DNA of 64,000 nucleotides from Rhodospirillales bacterium (GCA_016710335.1 JADJXQ010000001.1:62001-126000); one strand, 5' to 3'. Positions 16,822 to 25,700 are shown, numbered from the stretch's first letter. Translations and numbers: made by a program. Notes: generated by a model not told the origin, from the letters alone.

Positions 16822-17318
16822 GGCGCCGGCTCCCGAGACGCGGCGCGGCGCGCCTGAACCGCAAGCGCGTCGAGCGCCCCTTGCAGGATGTAGGCGGCGG
16901 CAAGCTTGTCGACGACCTGGCGGCGACGGCGGCGGCTCATGTCGACCTCGTCGATCAGCATCCGCTCGACGGCGGCAGTTGAGAGGCGCTCGTCCCAGAA
17001 CGCCATCGGGAGGTCGATAAGGGCAAGCAGATTACGCGCGAACTGGCGCACCGACTGGCAGCGGGGACCTTCGGTGCCGTCCATGCTGACCGGCAGGCCG
17101 ATGACCAGCCCGCCCACGCCGTGCCCGGCGACGATCTCTTGCAGCGTCGCTGCGTCGCGAGCGAACTTGCTGCGGCGCAAGGTCATCAGCGGCGTCGCCA
17201 CCATCAGGATGCCGTCGGACAGCGCCAATCCGACCGTCTTGCCGCCGACGTCGAGGCCGAGCAGACGCCGATTGCTGCCGAGCGCGCGATGCAGGTCCTC
17301 GATGCCGACGATCGCCAT
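16818..17318 (-). CDS. ruvX: Putative pre-16S rRNA nuclease / Holliday junction resolvase homologue (YqgF)
   Basis: A 166-residue RNase H-fold protein with LLGLDVGGKTVGLALSD (first catalytic Asp), GLVIGLPVSMDGTEGPR, FWDERLSTAAVERML (acidic residue) and the C-terminal DKLAAAYILQGALD. The family trims 16S rRNA precursor in E. coli and was first named for similarity to resolvases. ATG 17318 is preferred to the longer frame because GGAGGAA lies eight bases upstream. It is divergent from gatC. Confidence 0.92.
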   Translation of the reverse strand: MAIVGIEDLHRALGSNRRLLGLDVGGKTVGLALSDGILMVATPLMTLRRSKFARDAATLQEIVAGHGVGGLVIGLPVSMDGTEGPRCQSVRQFARNLLALIDLPMAFWDERLSTAAVERMLIDEVDMSRRRRRQVVDKLAAAYILQGALDALAVQARRAASREPAP

Positions 17319-17425
17319 GGGGCTTGCGTTCCTCCGCGGCCACACTTAAAGCCTGACGGCTGCTCTGTCATTGTCCGTGGCCGGGGTGCGGAGCCAGCCG
17401 CTATTCCGTTGAGGGAGTCGAACAC

Positions 17426-17713
17426 GTGTCGTTGGACCGGGCCGCCGTTCGTAACATCGCCACCCTCGCGCGCCTCAGGGTGGCCGAGGACGAGCTCGAT
17501 CACCTCGCCGGCGAGCTCTCCCACATCATCGGCTGGGTCGAGCAGTTGGCCGAGGTGGACACCGACGGCGTTCCGCCGATGACCAGCGTCGCCGCGATGA
17601 CGGTGCTGCAGCGCCGCGACGTGGTCACCGACGGCGGCGATGCCGAGTCCGTGCTCGCCAATGCGCCGGATCGGGTCGACGCGTTCTACGCGGTGCCGAA
17701 AGTCGTCGAATGA
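17426..17713 (+). CDS. gatC: Asp-tRNA(Asn)/Glu-tRNA(Gln) amidotransferase subunit C
   Basis: A 95-residue GatC protein (AAVRNIATLARLRVAEDEL, then LSHIIGWVEQLAEVDTDGV). It wraps around and stabilises GatA in the GatCAB complex, which converts Glu-tRNA(Gln) or Asp-tRNA(Asn) to the amide form. The start is a GTG with GAGGGAG nine bases upstream. Its stop overlaps the gatA start by four bases. Confidence 0.95.
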   Translation: MSLDRAAVRNIATLARLRVAEDELDHLAGELSHIIGWVEQLAEVDTDGVPPMTSVAAMTVLQRRDVVTDGGDAESVLANAPDRVDAFYAVPKVVE

Positions 17714-19194
17714 CCAATGCCGGCGGCCTCAGGGACCTGACCATCGCGGAAGCCGGCGGAGGGCTTGCCGCCGGCGCGTTTTCGTCGGAAGAGTTGGTGC
17801 GGGCGCATCTCGACGCGATGGCCGAGGCGCGGGATCTCAACGCTTTCATAACGGAAACCCCGGAACTGGCGCTCTCGCGGGCGCGGGCATCGGACGATCG
17901 CCGTGCCGCCGGTGCGGCGTTCGACCCCATGGACGGCATCCCCATCGTCGTCAAGGACCTGTTCTGCACCGACGGCGTGCTGACGACGGCCGCCTCGCAC
18001 ATCCTCGACGGCTTCGTCCCGCCTTACGAATCCACGGTCTCCGCCAGGCTCCGCGACGCCGGTGCAGTGATGCTCGGCAAGACCAACCTGGACGAGTTCG
18101 CCATGGGCTCCTCCAACACCACCAGCTTCTACGGGCCGGTGCGCAACCCTTGGGGGCCGAAGGACGGCAAGGATCTGGTGCCGGGCGGCTCTTCCGGCGG
18201 ATCGGCGGCGGCCGTCGCGGCCCGCCTGGCGCTCGCCGCCATCGGCACCGACACCGGCGGCTCGATCCGCCAGCCGGCGTCGTTCTGCGGCATCGTCGGC
18301 ATCAAGCCGACCTACGGGCGCTGCTCGCGCTGGGGCATCGTCGCCTTCGCCTCCTCGCTCGACCAGGCGGGGCCGATGGCCCGCACCGTCCGCGACGCGG
18401 CGATCATGCTGGGCGTCATGGCCGGCCACGACGGCAAGGACTCTACGTCGGCGCCGCTGCCGGTGCCGGATTTCGCGGCGGCGCTGACCGGGGACGTCCG
18501 GGGGCTGCGCATAGGCATCCCACGGGAGTACCGCCTCGACGACATGCCGGCGGAAATCGACGACCTGTGGCGGCAGGGTATGCGGTGGCTGGAAGACGCC
18601 GGCGCGCGCACCGTCGAGGTGACGCTTCCCCACACCCGTTACGCGCTGCCGACGTACTACATCATCGCCCCGGCCGAGGCGTCCTCGAACCTCGCACGCT
18701 ATGATGGGGTGCGCTACGGTTTGCGCATCCCCGGCGAGACGCTGGACGAGATGTACGAGAACACCCGCGGCGAAGGGTTCGGCGCCGAGGTGCGGCGGCG
18801 GGTGCTGATCGGCACCTATGTGCTGTCGGCCGGCTACTACGACGCCTACTACCTCAAGGCGCAGCGGGTGCGGAGCCTGATCGCCCGCGACTTCAAGCAG
18901 GCGTTCCAAAAGGCCGACGTCATCCTGACCCCCACCGCGCCGTCCGACGCGTTCGCCATCGGCGACAAGACCGACGATCCCATCACCATGTATCTGAACG
19001 ACGTGTTCACGGTGCCGTCGAGCCTCGCCGGCCTCCCCGCCATATCCGTCCCTGCCGGGCTGTCCGTGCGCGGCTTGCCGCTCGGCCTCCAACTCATCGG
19101 CCGGCCGTTCGACGAAGAAACCGTGCTCCGCAGCGCCGAAGTGCTGGAACAGGCCGCCGCATTCGATGCAAGGCCGCCGGGAGGCGCGTGTTGA
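17710..19194 (+). CDS. gatA: Asp-tRNA(Asn)/Glu-tRNA(Gln) amidotransferase subunit A
   Basis: A 494-residue amidase-signature enzyme. The Ser-cisSer-Lys triad is visible: Lys in PIVVKDLFCTDG, and the two serines in GGSSGGSAAAVA and GTDTGGSIRQP. It hydrolyses glutamine to supply ammonia for transamidation. The gene is coupled to gatC by a four-base overlap. The last residues, RPPGGAC, differ from the aromatic ends often seen in GatA. gatB does not follow; a ribosomal protein gene and an FAD oxidase come next, so gatB must lie elsewhere. Confidence 0.96.
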   Translation: MTNAGGLRDLTIAEAGGGLAAGAFSSEELVRAHLDAMAEARDLNAFITETPELALSRARASDDRRAAGAAFDPMDGIPIVVKDLFCTDGVLTTAASHILDGFVPPYESTVSARLRDAGAVMLGKTNLDEFAMGSSNTTSFYGPVRNPWGPKDGKDLVPGGSSGGSAAAVAARLALAAIGTDTGGSIRQPASFCGIVGIKPTYGRCSRWGIVAFASSLDQAGPMARTVRDAAIMLGVMAGHDGKDSTSAPLPVPDFAAALTGDVRGLRIGIPREYRLDDMPAEIDDLWRQGMRWLEDAGARTVEVTLPHTRYALPTYYIIAPAEASSNLARYDGVRYGLRIPGETLDEMYENTRGEGFGAEVRRRVLIGTYVLSAGYYDAYYLKAQRVRSLIARDFKQAFQKADVILTPTAPSDAFAIGDKTDDPITMYLNDVFTVPSSLAGLPAISVPAGLSVRGLPLGLQLIGRPFDEETVLRSAEVLEQAAAFDARPPGGAC

Positions 19195-19219
19195 CAGGCG
19201 CGGGCCGGATCCGTATGGT
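19191..19219 (+). promoter_or_regulatory. Sigma-70-type promoter of rpmJ
   Basis: TTGACA (19191-19196, overlapping the gatA stop codon), a 17-base spacer and TATGGT (19214-19219), 28 bases before the L36 start. The hexamers are identical to those before rpmG. Confidence 0.65.
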
Positions 19220-19246
19220 CCGCGCCGGAAGTCAGGGGTCAGGATC

Positions 19247-19372
19247 ATGAAAGTCAAGAACTCGGTGAGATCGGCGAAGACGCGCGAACGCAACTGCCGC
19301 ATCGTCAAGCGGAAGGGGCGCATTTACGTGATCAACAAGATCCACCCGCGCTACAAGGTCCGCCAGGGCTGA
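19247..19372 (+). CDS. rpmJ: 50S ribosomal protein L36
   Basis: A 41-residue basic protein, MKVKNSVRSAKTRERNCRIV followed by KRKGRIYVINKIHPRYKVRQG. It is the longer, zinc-free type of L36: only one cysteine is present and the four-ligand zinc site is missing. It stands alone behind its own promoter, away from the alpha operon. The ribosome site AGGATC is close to the ATG. Confidence 0.95.
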   Translation: MKVKNSVRSAKTRERNCRIVKRKGRIYVINKIHPRYKVRQG

Positions 19373-19426
19373 ACCACGGCTTAAGCCGGTCGATTCCGCT
19401 TCACCTCCGATACCTCCCTCACTACA

Positions 19427-19489
19427 TTGACGGAACAACGGCCGACATTGAAACGGCCGAGGCGCCGCAGTTTGGCGCCGCTCCGTCAA
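19427..19489 (+). ncRNA. Candidate structured 5' leader RNA (three-way junction) of glcD
   Basis: Three perfect helices nest without mismatches. The outer stem pairs 19427-19434 with 19482-19489 (TTGACGGA/TCCGTCAA, 8 bp). It encloses two 6-bp hairpins: 19439-19444 with 19454-19459 (loop 9 nt) and 19461-19466 with 19474-19479 (loop 7 nt). The outer stem ends one base before the GGGAGG ribosome site of glcD. No run of T follows, so it is not a standard terminator. It does not fit the purine-riboswitch junction pattern. Function is inferred only from position and structure. Confidence 0.5.
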
Positions 19490-19502
19490 CGGGAGGACGT
19501 CG

Positions 19503-20990
19503 ATGCGCATGCCTGCACCGGACGCCGCGGTCATCGCCCGCCGCCGCCGGATCGCTTCCGACCTGCGCGCCATCGTCCCCGGCGAAGGCGTCATCGACGA
19601 TGACGACGAGCTCCGCGTCTACGAAGCCGACGCGCTGACCGCCTATCGCCAGCGGCCGCTCGCCACCGTCCTTCCCGAATCCACCGCTCAGGTCTCGCAA
19701 GTCCTCGCCTATTGCAATGAGCAGGGCGTGAAGATCGTGCCGCGCGGGGCCGGCACCGGCCTATCCGGCGGCGCGTTGCCTCTCGCTGACGCCATCACCC
19801 TCGGTTTCGGAAAGTTCAACCGGATTCTAGATATCGACTACGACAACCGCTGCGTGGTCGTGCAGCCGGGGGTGACCAATGCCCGCATCAGCGAGGCTGT
19901 CGCCGGGCGCAACTTCTACTATGCGCCGGACCCGTCGAGCCAGATCGCCTGCACCATCGGCGGCAACGTCGCCGAGAACGCGGGCGGCGTCCATTGCCTC
20001 AAGTACGGCCTCACCACCAACAACGTGCTGGGCGTCGAGTTCGTCATGATGGATGGCGCGGTGACCCGCATCGGCGGCAAACATTTGGACAGCTCGGGGT
20101 ACGATCTGCTCGGGGTGATCACCGGCTCCGAGGGGTTGCTCGGGGTCATCACCGAGGTCACGGTCCGCATCCTGCAGAAGCCGGCGACGGCGCGGGCGCT
20201 TTTGATCGGGTTTCCGATGGTTTCCGCCGCCGGCGACTGCGTCGCCCGGGTCATCGAGGCCGGCATCATCCCCGGCGGCATGGAGTTGATGGACAGGGTG
20301 ATGATCCACGCCGCCGAGGACTTCGTGCACGCCGGCTATCCGCTCGATGTGGAGGCGTTGCTGATCGTCGAACTGGACGGTCCCGAGGTGGAAGTGCAAC
20401 ACCTGATCGAGCGGGTCGAGGCGATCGCCCGCGCCACCGGCGCCGCGGAAATCCGGGTCAGCCAAGACGAGGCGGAGCGCCTGCGGTTCTGGGCCGGCCG
20501 CAAGGCCGCGTTCGGCGCCGCGGGGCGCATCTCGCCGGATTATCTCTGTATGGACGGGACTATCCCGCGTCATGCGTTGTCGAACGTTTTGGAACGGATC
20601 GCGGAGATGTCCCGCACCTACGGGCTCCGCTGCGGCAACGTGTTTCATGCCGGCGACGGCAACCTCCACCCCCTCATCCTCTATGACGCCAACAAGCCTG
20701 GGGATCTCGACAAGGCGGAGCGGTTCGGCGCCGACATCCTCCGGCTCTGCGTCGAGGTCGGCGGGGTTCTGACCGGCGAACACGGGGTCGGGGTCGAGAA
20801 GCGGGATCTGATGGGCACGATGTTCACCGAGGACGACCTCAAGCAGCAGCAGCGCTTGAAGTGCGCCTTCGATCCGGATCACCTGCTCAACCCCGGCAAG
20901 GTCTTTCCCACCCTCCACCGCTGCGCCGAACTCGGCCGCATGCACGTCCACAAAGGGCAACTGCCGTTTCCGGACCTGCCGCGGTTCTGA
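19503..20990 (+). CDS. glcD: Glycolate oxidase subunit GlcD (FAD-linked oxidase)
   Basis: A 495-residue protein with an N-terminal FAD-binding (VAO/PCMH type) domain, key motifs VPRGAGTGLSGGALP and DPSSQIACTIGGNVAENAGG, and a C-terminal FAD-oxidase domain with HAGDGNLHP and LTGEHGVGVEK. GlcD is the flavin-containing catalytic subunit that oxidises glycolate (or D-lactate) to the oxo-acid. glcE and glcF follow directly, making a complete glcDEF operon. The start has GGGAGG seven bases upstream and a compact RNA-structure candidate immediately before that. Confidence 0.93.
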   Translation: MRMPAPDAAVIARRRRIASDLRAIVPGEGVIDDDDELRVYEADALTAYRQRPLATVLPESTAQVSQVLAYCNEQGVKIVPRGAGTGLSGGALPLADAITLGFGKFNRILDIDYDNRCVVVQPGVTNARISEAVAGRNFYYAPDPSSQIACTIGGNVAENAGGVHCLKYGLTTNNVLGVEFVMMDGAVTRIGGKHLDSSGYDLLGVITGSEGLLGVITEVTVRILQKPATARALLIGFPMVSAAGDCVARVIEAGIIPGGMELMDRVMIHAAEDFVHAGYPLDVEALLIVELDGPEVEVQHLIERVEAIARATGAAEIRVSQDEAERLRFWAGRKAAFGAAGRISPDYLCMDGTIPRHALSNVLERIAEMSRTYGLRCGNVFHAGDGNLHPLILYDANKPGDLDKAERFGADILRLCVEVGGVLTGEHGVGVEKRDLMGTMFTEDDLKQQQRLKCAFDPDHLLNPGKVFPTLHRCAELGRMHVHKGQLPFPDLPRF

Positions 20991-21015
20991 TGGCGAAGGA
21001 CGGTCCCAGTTCAAG

Positions 21016-22254
21016 ATGACCGAGCACCTCAGGCCGGACACGATCGAGCAGACCGTGCAGGCGGTGCGCTGGGCGGTCGCCGAACGCCAGGCGCTGGACG
21101 TGGTCGGCTCGGGGAGCAAGAGAGGCCTCGGCCGCCCCTGCAGCGCCGCGGCGCGCCTCGACACGTCCGCTCTCTCCGGCATCGTCGCCTACGAGCCGGA
21201 AGAGCTGGTATTGACCGCCCGCGCCGGCACGTCGATGGCGGAGATCGAGGCGGCATTAGGCGAACGCAGGCAGCAACTGCTGTTCGAGCCTCCGAACCTG
21301 GGGCCGTTGCTGGGCGCCGACGGCGGCGCCGGCAGCAACATCGGCGGCACCCTCGGGGGCGTTATCGCCTGCAATCTCTCCGGTCCGCGGCGCAATCTGA
21401 GCGGCGCGGCGCGCGACCACCTGCTAGGCTTCCACGCGGTCAGCGGCCGGGGCGAGGTGTTCAAGTCCGGCGGGCGAGTGGTGAAGAACGTCACCGGCTT
21501 CGACCTCTCCAAGCTGATTGCCGGCTCCTATGGCACCCTTGCGGTCATGACGGAAGTCACGGTGCGCGCCCTGCCGGCGAGCGAGGCGGTGAGGACGGTA
21601 CTGGTCGTCGGCTGCGATGACGCGGCCGCCGTCCGCGCCATGACAACGGCCTTGCAGAGCCCGTATGACGTGTCCGGCGCCGCGCACCTGCCGGCCGACG
21701 TCGCCATCCGCTCGGGAGTCGGCGCCATCGCCTCTGCGGGCGAGGCGGTGACGTGCATCCGCATCGAGGGGCCCGGCCCGTCGGTCGCGTTCCGCGCCGA
21801 CGCTGTCGCCAAGGTACTGGCGCCGTGCGGCCGCATCGCCGACCTCGGGGAGACCGAGTCGCGGGCATTGTGGCGGGAGATCCGCGACGTGGGGGCGTTG
21901 GTGACCGATGGCGACCGCCAGGCATGGCGGATTTCCGTGCCGCCGTCGGAAGGTGCCCGCGTCGCCGCGGCGCTCCGCTTCAACGGCGAGGCCCAAGTCC
22001 TTTTCGACTGGGGCGGCGGCCTTCTGTGGCTGTCGCTGCCGGCGAGCGACGACGCCCACCACGAGCGGGTGCGGGCCGCGATCGCTGGGACCGGCGGCCA
22101 TGCGACGCTCATCCGCGCCGCATCCGGTGTGCGGGAGCGGGTGCCGGCGTTCCAGCCGCAGCCGGCGCCGATCGCGGCGCTCACACAGCGCATCAAGGAG
22201 GCGTTCGATCCCCATCGGGTGCTGAACCCGGGACGCATGGTCGAGGGGGTGTAG
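21016..22254 (+). CDS. glcE: Glycolate oxidase subunit GlcE
   Basis: A 412-residue protein with an FAD-binding PCMH domain (VVGSGSKRGLGRP, GGTLGGVIACNLSGPRR, FKSGGRVVKNVTGFDLSKL) but a shorter C-terminal region than GlcD, as in GlcE subunits. The C-terminal AFDPHRVLNPGRM is the shared family end. It starts 25 bases after glcD and ends two bases before glcF. It is required with GlcD and GlcF for activity of the membrane-associated complex. Confidence 0.92.
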   Translation: MTEHLRPDTIEQTVQAVRWAVAERQALDVVGSGSKRGLGRPCSAAARLDTSALSGIVAYEPEELVLTARAGTSMAEIEAALGERRQQLLFEPPNLGPLLGADGGAGSNIGGTLGGVIACNLSGPRRNLSGAARDHLLGFHAVSGRGEVFKSGGRVVKNVTGFDLSKLIAGSYGTLAVMTEVTVRALPASEAVRTVLVVGCDDAAAVRAMTTALQSPYDVSGAAHLPADVAIRSGVGAIASAGEAVTCIRIEGPGPSVAFRADAVAKVLAPCGRIADLGETESRALWREIRDVGALVTDGDRQAWRISVPPSEGARVAAALRFNGEAQVLFDWGGGLLWLSLPASDDAHHERVRAAIAGTGGHATLIRAASGVRERVPAFQPQPAPIAALTQRIKEAFDPHRVLNPGRMVEGV

Positions 22255-22256
22255 GG

Positions 22257-23546
22257 ATGCAGACCAACTTCACCGAAGCCCGCCTCGCCGACCCGGAAAT
22301 CCGGGAAGCCAACGACATCCTGCGCACCTGCGTGCACTGCGGCTTCTGTCTCGCCACCTGCCCGACTTACCTTCTGCTGGGCGATGAACTGGACAGCCCG
22401 CGGGGGCGCATCTACCTCGCCAAGACCATGCTCGAGGAGAACAAGCCGGCGACGCCGCAGGTCGTCAAGCACCTGGACCGCTGCCTCACTTGCCTTTCGT
22501 GCATGACCACGTGCCCGTCCGGGGTCGACTACGCCCATCTCGTCGACCGGGCGCGGGTGCACATCGAGAAGACCTACGTGCGGCCGCGGCCGGAACGTCT
22601 GCTCCGCCGTCTGCTCGCCACCATCGTCCCCGACCCGCGCCTGTTCCGGCTGTCGCTAATGGGAGGCCGGCTCGGTCGGCCGTTCGCCCGCCTGCTGCCG
22701 GGGCGCCTGAAAGGCATGGCGGCGATGGCGCCGGATCGCCTCCGGCAGGCGTCACCGGTGGATGCGCCTCAGGTGTTTCCGGCCGAGGGGCCGCGCCGCA
22801 AGCGGGTGGCGCTGCATCCGGGGTGCGCGCAACAGGTGCTGCGCCCGGAGATCAACGAAGCGACGGTGCGCCTCCTGACCCGCCACGGCTGCGAGGTCGT
22901 GGTCGCCGAGGGCACCGGCTGCTGCGGCGCCGTGGTCCACCACATGGGCGACGAGGATCAATCGCAGGCGGCCGCCCGTGCCAACGTTGCCGCCTGGATG
23001 CGGGAGATGGACGGCGACGGGCTCGACGCGGTGGTGTTCACCGCATCCGGCTGCGGCGTTTCGCTCAAGGACTATGGGCATCTGCTCCGCAACGACGCCG
23101 AATGGGTCGAGCCGGCGGCGCGCCTGACGGCAATCATGCGCGACGTCTCGGAGTTGATGGTCGAACTCAAGCTCCAACCCGCAACCATCGCCACCGGCCA
23201 GACCGTGGCATACCATACGGCCTGCTCGATGCAGCACGGGCTCCGCCTGGGACCGCAGTCGAAGCAGTTGCTGGCCGACGCGGGCTTCAGCGTGCGTGAA
23301 CCGGCGGAATCCCACATCTGCTGCGGGTCTGCGGGGACGTACAGCATCCTGCAGCCGGATCTCGCCGATCAACTGAAGGCAAGGAAGCTCGTCCATCTTG
23401 AGGCGACCGAGCCCGACATCATCGCCGCCGGCAACATCGGCTGCATGACGCACCTGGCCGGCGGCACCTCGCGGCCGATCGTCCACACGGTGGAGTTGTT
23501 GGATTGGGCGACCGGCGGACCGAGGCCCGCCATGCTGTCGTCATGA
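22257..23546 (+). CDS. glcF: Glycolate oxidase iron-sulfur subunit GlcF
   Basis: A 429-residue protein with two N-terminal [4Fe-4S] motifs, CVHCGFCLATCP and CLTCLSCMTTCP, and two C-terminal cysteine-rich (CCG) domains including GTGCCGAVVHH and HICCGSAGTYS. It carries electrons from GlcD/E to the respiratory chain. The start ATG overlaps closely with the glcE stop. No regulator (glcC) or malate synthase gene is present beside it. Confidence 0.94.
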   Translation: MQTNFTEARLADPEIREANDILRTCVHCGFCLATCPTYLLLGDELDSPRGRIYLAKTMLEENKPATPQVVKHLDRCLTCLSCMTTCPSGVDYAHLVDRARVHIEKTYVRPRPERLLRRLLATIVPDPRLFRLSLMGGRLGRPFARLLPGRLKGMAAMAPDRLRQASPVDAPQVFPAEGPRRKRVALHPGCAQQVLRPEINEATVRLLTRHGCEVVVAEGTGCCGAVVHHMGDEDQSQAAARANVAAWMREMDGDGLDAVVFTASGCGVSLKDYGHLLRNDAEWVEPAARLTAIMRDVSELMVELKLQPATIATGQTVAYHTACSMQHGLRLGPQSKQLLADAGFSVREPAESHICCGSAGTYSILQPDLADQLKARKLVHLEATEPDIIAAGNIGCMTHLAGGTSRPIVHTVELLDWATGGPRPAMLSS

Positions 23547-23687
23547 ACCCGCGCCATCTGCACCATAAGGAACTTTCGCCGGGTCTCTGCTGTTGGAAAA
23601 ACGACACAGCGACGGGAGTGAGATGTGCCCGGAACGCGAACCCACGACATCCGCGCAGCACGCAGCCACAACCGTGAGGACTGCACG

Positions 23688-24176
23688 ATGATCCGTCAGA
23701 TCTTTCGAGGCGCCGCCATGTTCATGCTGCTGGCCGTCCCGGCCGGCGCGCTATGGGAGTCTTCCGCGTCCGCGGCCGAACAAGTCGAGCGGCCTGTCGT
23801 GTTGTCGAGCACCGGTGTCGAGAAGGGCGAGGCGTTCGCGTGCCGGATCCCCATCGACATCGAATACCAGGGGTCCGAGCCGCTCGAACAAATGCGCGTG
23901 ATCGCCAAGGTTTACGACGGCGAAGAAGAGCTTGCATCCACCGGCCTTGCCAGCGGCGATGAGCCGCTGGTGCGGAAAGCGGTCGAAGGCGGTTGGATTT
24001 ACTCATCGGTGCCGCTGCAGTTCGATTTGACCGCAGCATTGTGCCAGCGGGTGGATGGCCTCCGGGTCGAGTTTGCGAGCTGCATGTTTGGGGAGCATCC
24101 GGCCGAGGATTGCCTCGACAAGATCCGGTTCGCGAACGCGCCGAAGGACGATCCCCTGTTCCTCCCACTCGAGTAG
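23688..24176 (+). CDS. Secreted hypothetical protein
   Basis: A 162-residue protein with a Sec signal peptide (MIRQIFRGAAMFMLLAVPAGA, cleavage near ASA about residue 29). The mature part contains four cysteines (in AFACRIP, TAALCQRV, EFASCMFG, AEDCLDKI), which suggests disulfide bonds in the periplasm, and looks beta-rich. No family is recognised. GAGGA precedes ATG 23688 by eight bases; a GGAAC-N17-TGTT motif lies at 23569. It sits between glcF and a second FAD-linked oxidase, 34 bases before the latter. Confidence 0.7.
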   Translation: MIRQIFRGAAMFMLLAVPAGALWESSASAAEQVERPVVLSSTGVEKGEAFACRIPIDIEYQGSEPLEQMRVIAKVYDGEEELASTGLASGDEPLVRKAVEGGWIYSSVPLQFDLTAALCQRVDGLRVEFASCMFGEHPAEDCLDKIRFANAPKDDPLFLPLE

Positions 24177-24210
24177 GCCGATCGGGCACGAATCTCCGGG
24201 GACGCGAGAC

Positions 24211-25605
24211 ATGGATATGCCCGTTGCGCGGGTCGACGCGGACCTCCTTCGGGAGTTGGACAGCATCGTCGGCGAGCGCTTGTCGACGGCGGCCGGCGTG
24301 CGCGAGCAACACGGGCACGATGAATCGTTCCATCAACCGCACCCGCCGGAGGTCGTCGTGTTCCCGACGATGACGGCAGAAGTGGCCGCAATCGTGGCGG
24401 CTTGCGCCCGTCATGGTGCGCCGGTCATTCCGTTCGGGACCGGTACCGCCATCGAGGGGCAGGTCGCCGCGCTGGAAGGCGGCGTCTGCATCGACCTCAT
24501 GCAGATGAACCGGGTCGTCGCCGTGCATGCCGAGGACATGGACGCCGTCGTCGAGGCCGGCGTCACCCGCAAGCGACTGAACGAGCACCTCCGCGACACA
24601 GGCCTGTTCTTCCCGGTCGATCCCGGCGCCGATGCCTCGCTCGGCGGCATGGCTGCGACCCGCGCCTCCGGCACCAATGCCGTCCGCTACGGCACCATGC
24701 GTGACAACGTGCTGGCGCTGACCGCGGTGATGGCCGACGGCACCGTCATTCACGCCGGCTGCCGGGCCCGCAAGTCGTCCACCGGCTACGACCTCGCCCG
24801 CCTCCTGGTCGGCTCCGAAGGCACCCTCGGCGTCATCACCGAGTTGACGCTCCGCCTGCACCCGGTGCCGGAAGCCATCGCTGCCGCCGTCGTGTCGTTC
24901 CCTGACATCGGCAGCGCGGTCGATGCGGTCGTGGCCACAATTCAGTCGGCGGTTCCCGTCGCCCGCATCGAGTTGCTGGACGAGGTGCAGATGGATGCGG
25001 TGAACCGCTACTCCGGCTTGGGCTGTCCTGTGCAACCGACCCTGTTCCTCGAGTTCCACGGCACCAGGACCTCCGTCGCGGAGCAGACCGCCATGGTCGA
25101 AGCGATCTGCGGCGAGCATGGCGGCGCCGAGTTTCAATGGGCGACGCGGACCGAAGAGCGAGCGCGCCTGTGGCAGGCTCGTCATGATGCGTATTACGCC
25201 GGCAAGGCGCTGAAGCCGGGGTTCGATGCCTGGACCACCGACGTCTGCGTACCGGTGTCGCGACTGACCGAATGCATCGTCGAAACCAAGCGGGAGGTCG
25301 CCGAGAGCGGCCTGACGGCGCCGTTGGTCGGCCATGTCGGCGACGGCAACTTCCATCTGGTCATTTTGACCGACCCCGCCCGACCGGATCAAATCGAGAC
25401 CGCGAGGCGCCTGCATGATCGTCTGGTAGGACGCGCTCTCGAGATGGCGGGCACCTGCTCCGGCGAGCACGGCATTGGCCTCGGCAAGCTCGGCTTCATG
25501 GCGGCCGAACACGGCGCCGCGCTTGGCGTGATGCGGGCGGTGAAGCGCGCCCTTGATCCGCAAGGCATCATGAACCCCGGCAAGCTCCTACCGCACGGGC
25601 CGTGA
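24211..25605 (+). CDS. FAD-binding oxidase, D-lactate dehydrogenase (cytochrome)-like
   Basis: A 464-residue flavoprotein of the GlcD/DLD family: FAD-binding motif PFGTGTAIEGQVAAL, the GGMAATRASGTNAVRYGTM loop, then HVGDGNFHLVI and CSGEHGIGLGK in the C-terminal domain, ending NPGKLLP. By resemblance it is closer to mitochondrial-type D-lactate dehydrogenase than to GlcD. It should oxidise a D-2-hydroxy acid and pass electrons to a cytochrome or quinone. Together with glcDEF it forms a 2-hydroxy-acid oxidation block. No Fe-S partner follows it, so its electron acceptor differs or is shared. Confidence 0.88.
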   Translation: MDMPVARVDADLLRELDSIVGERLSTAAGVREQHGHDESFHQPHPPEVVVFPTMTAEVAAIVAACARHGAPVIPFGTGTAIEGQVAALEGGVCIDLMQMNRVVAVHAEDMDAVVEAGVTRKRLNEHLRDTGLFFPVDPGADASLGGMAATRASGTNAVRYGTMRDNVLALTAVMADGTVIHAGCRARKSSTGYDLARLLVGSEGTLGVITELTLRLHPVPEAIAAAVVSFPDIGSAVDAVVATIQSAVPVARIELLDEVQMDAVNRYSGLGCPVQPTLFLEFHGTRTSVAEQTAMVEAICGEHGGAEFQWATRTEERARLWQARHDAYYAGKALKPGFDAWTTDVCVPVSRLTECIVETKREVAESGLTAPLVGHVGDGNFHLVILTDPARPDQIETARRLHDRLVGRALEMAGTCSGEHGIGLGKLGFMAAEHGAALGVMRAVKRALDPQGIMNPGKLLPHGP

Positions 25606-25700
25606 CGCCGCCGGCCTTGAGCTAAGAGCACAACGGGCAGGCTTCCGCATTGCCAGCGCCATCCTGACAATCTTCATCACGGTGTCACAGCGGCGCTTCC

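Noticed and set aside
19427..19489. The glcD leader structure as a rho-independent terminator of rpmJ
   Set aside because: No T-run follows, and the structure is directly joined to the glcD ribosome site.
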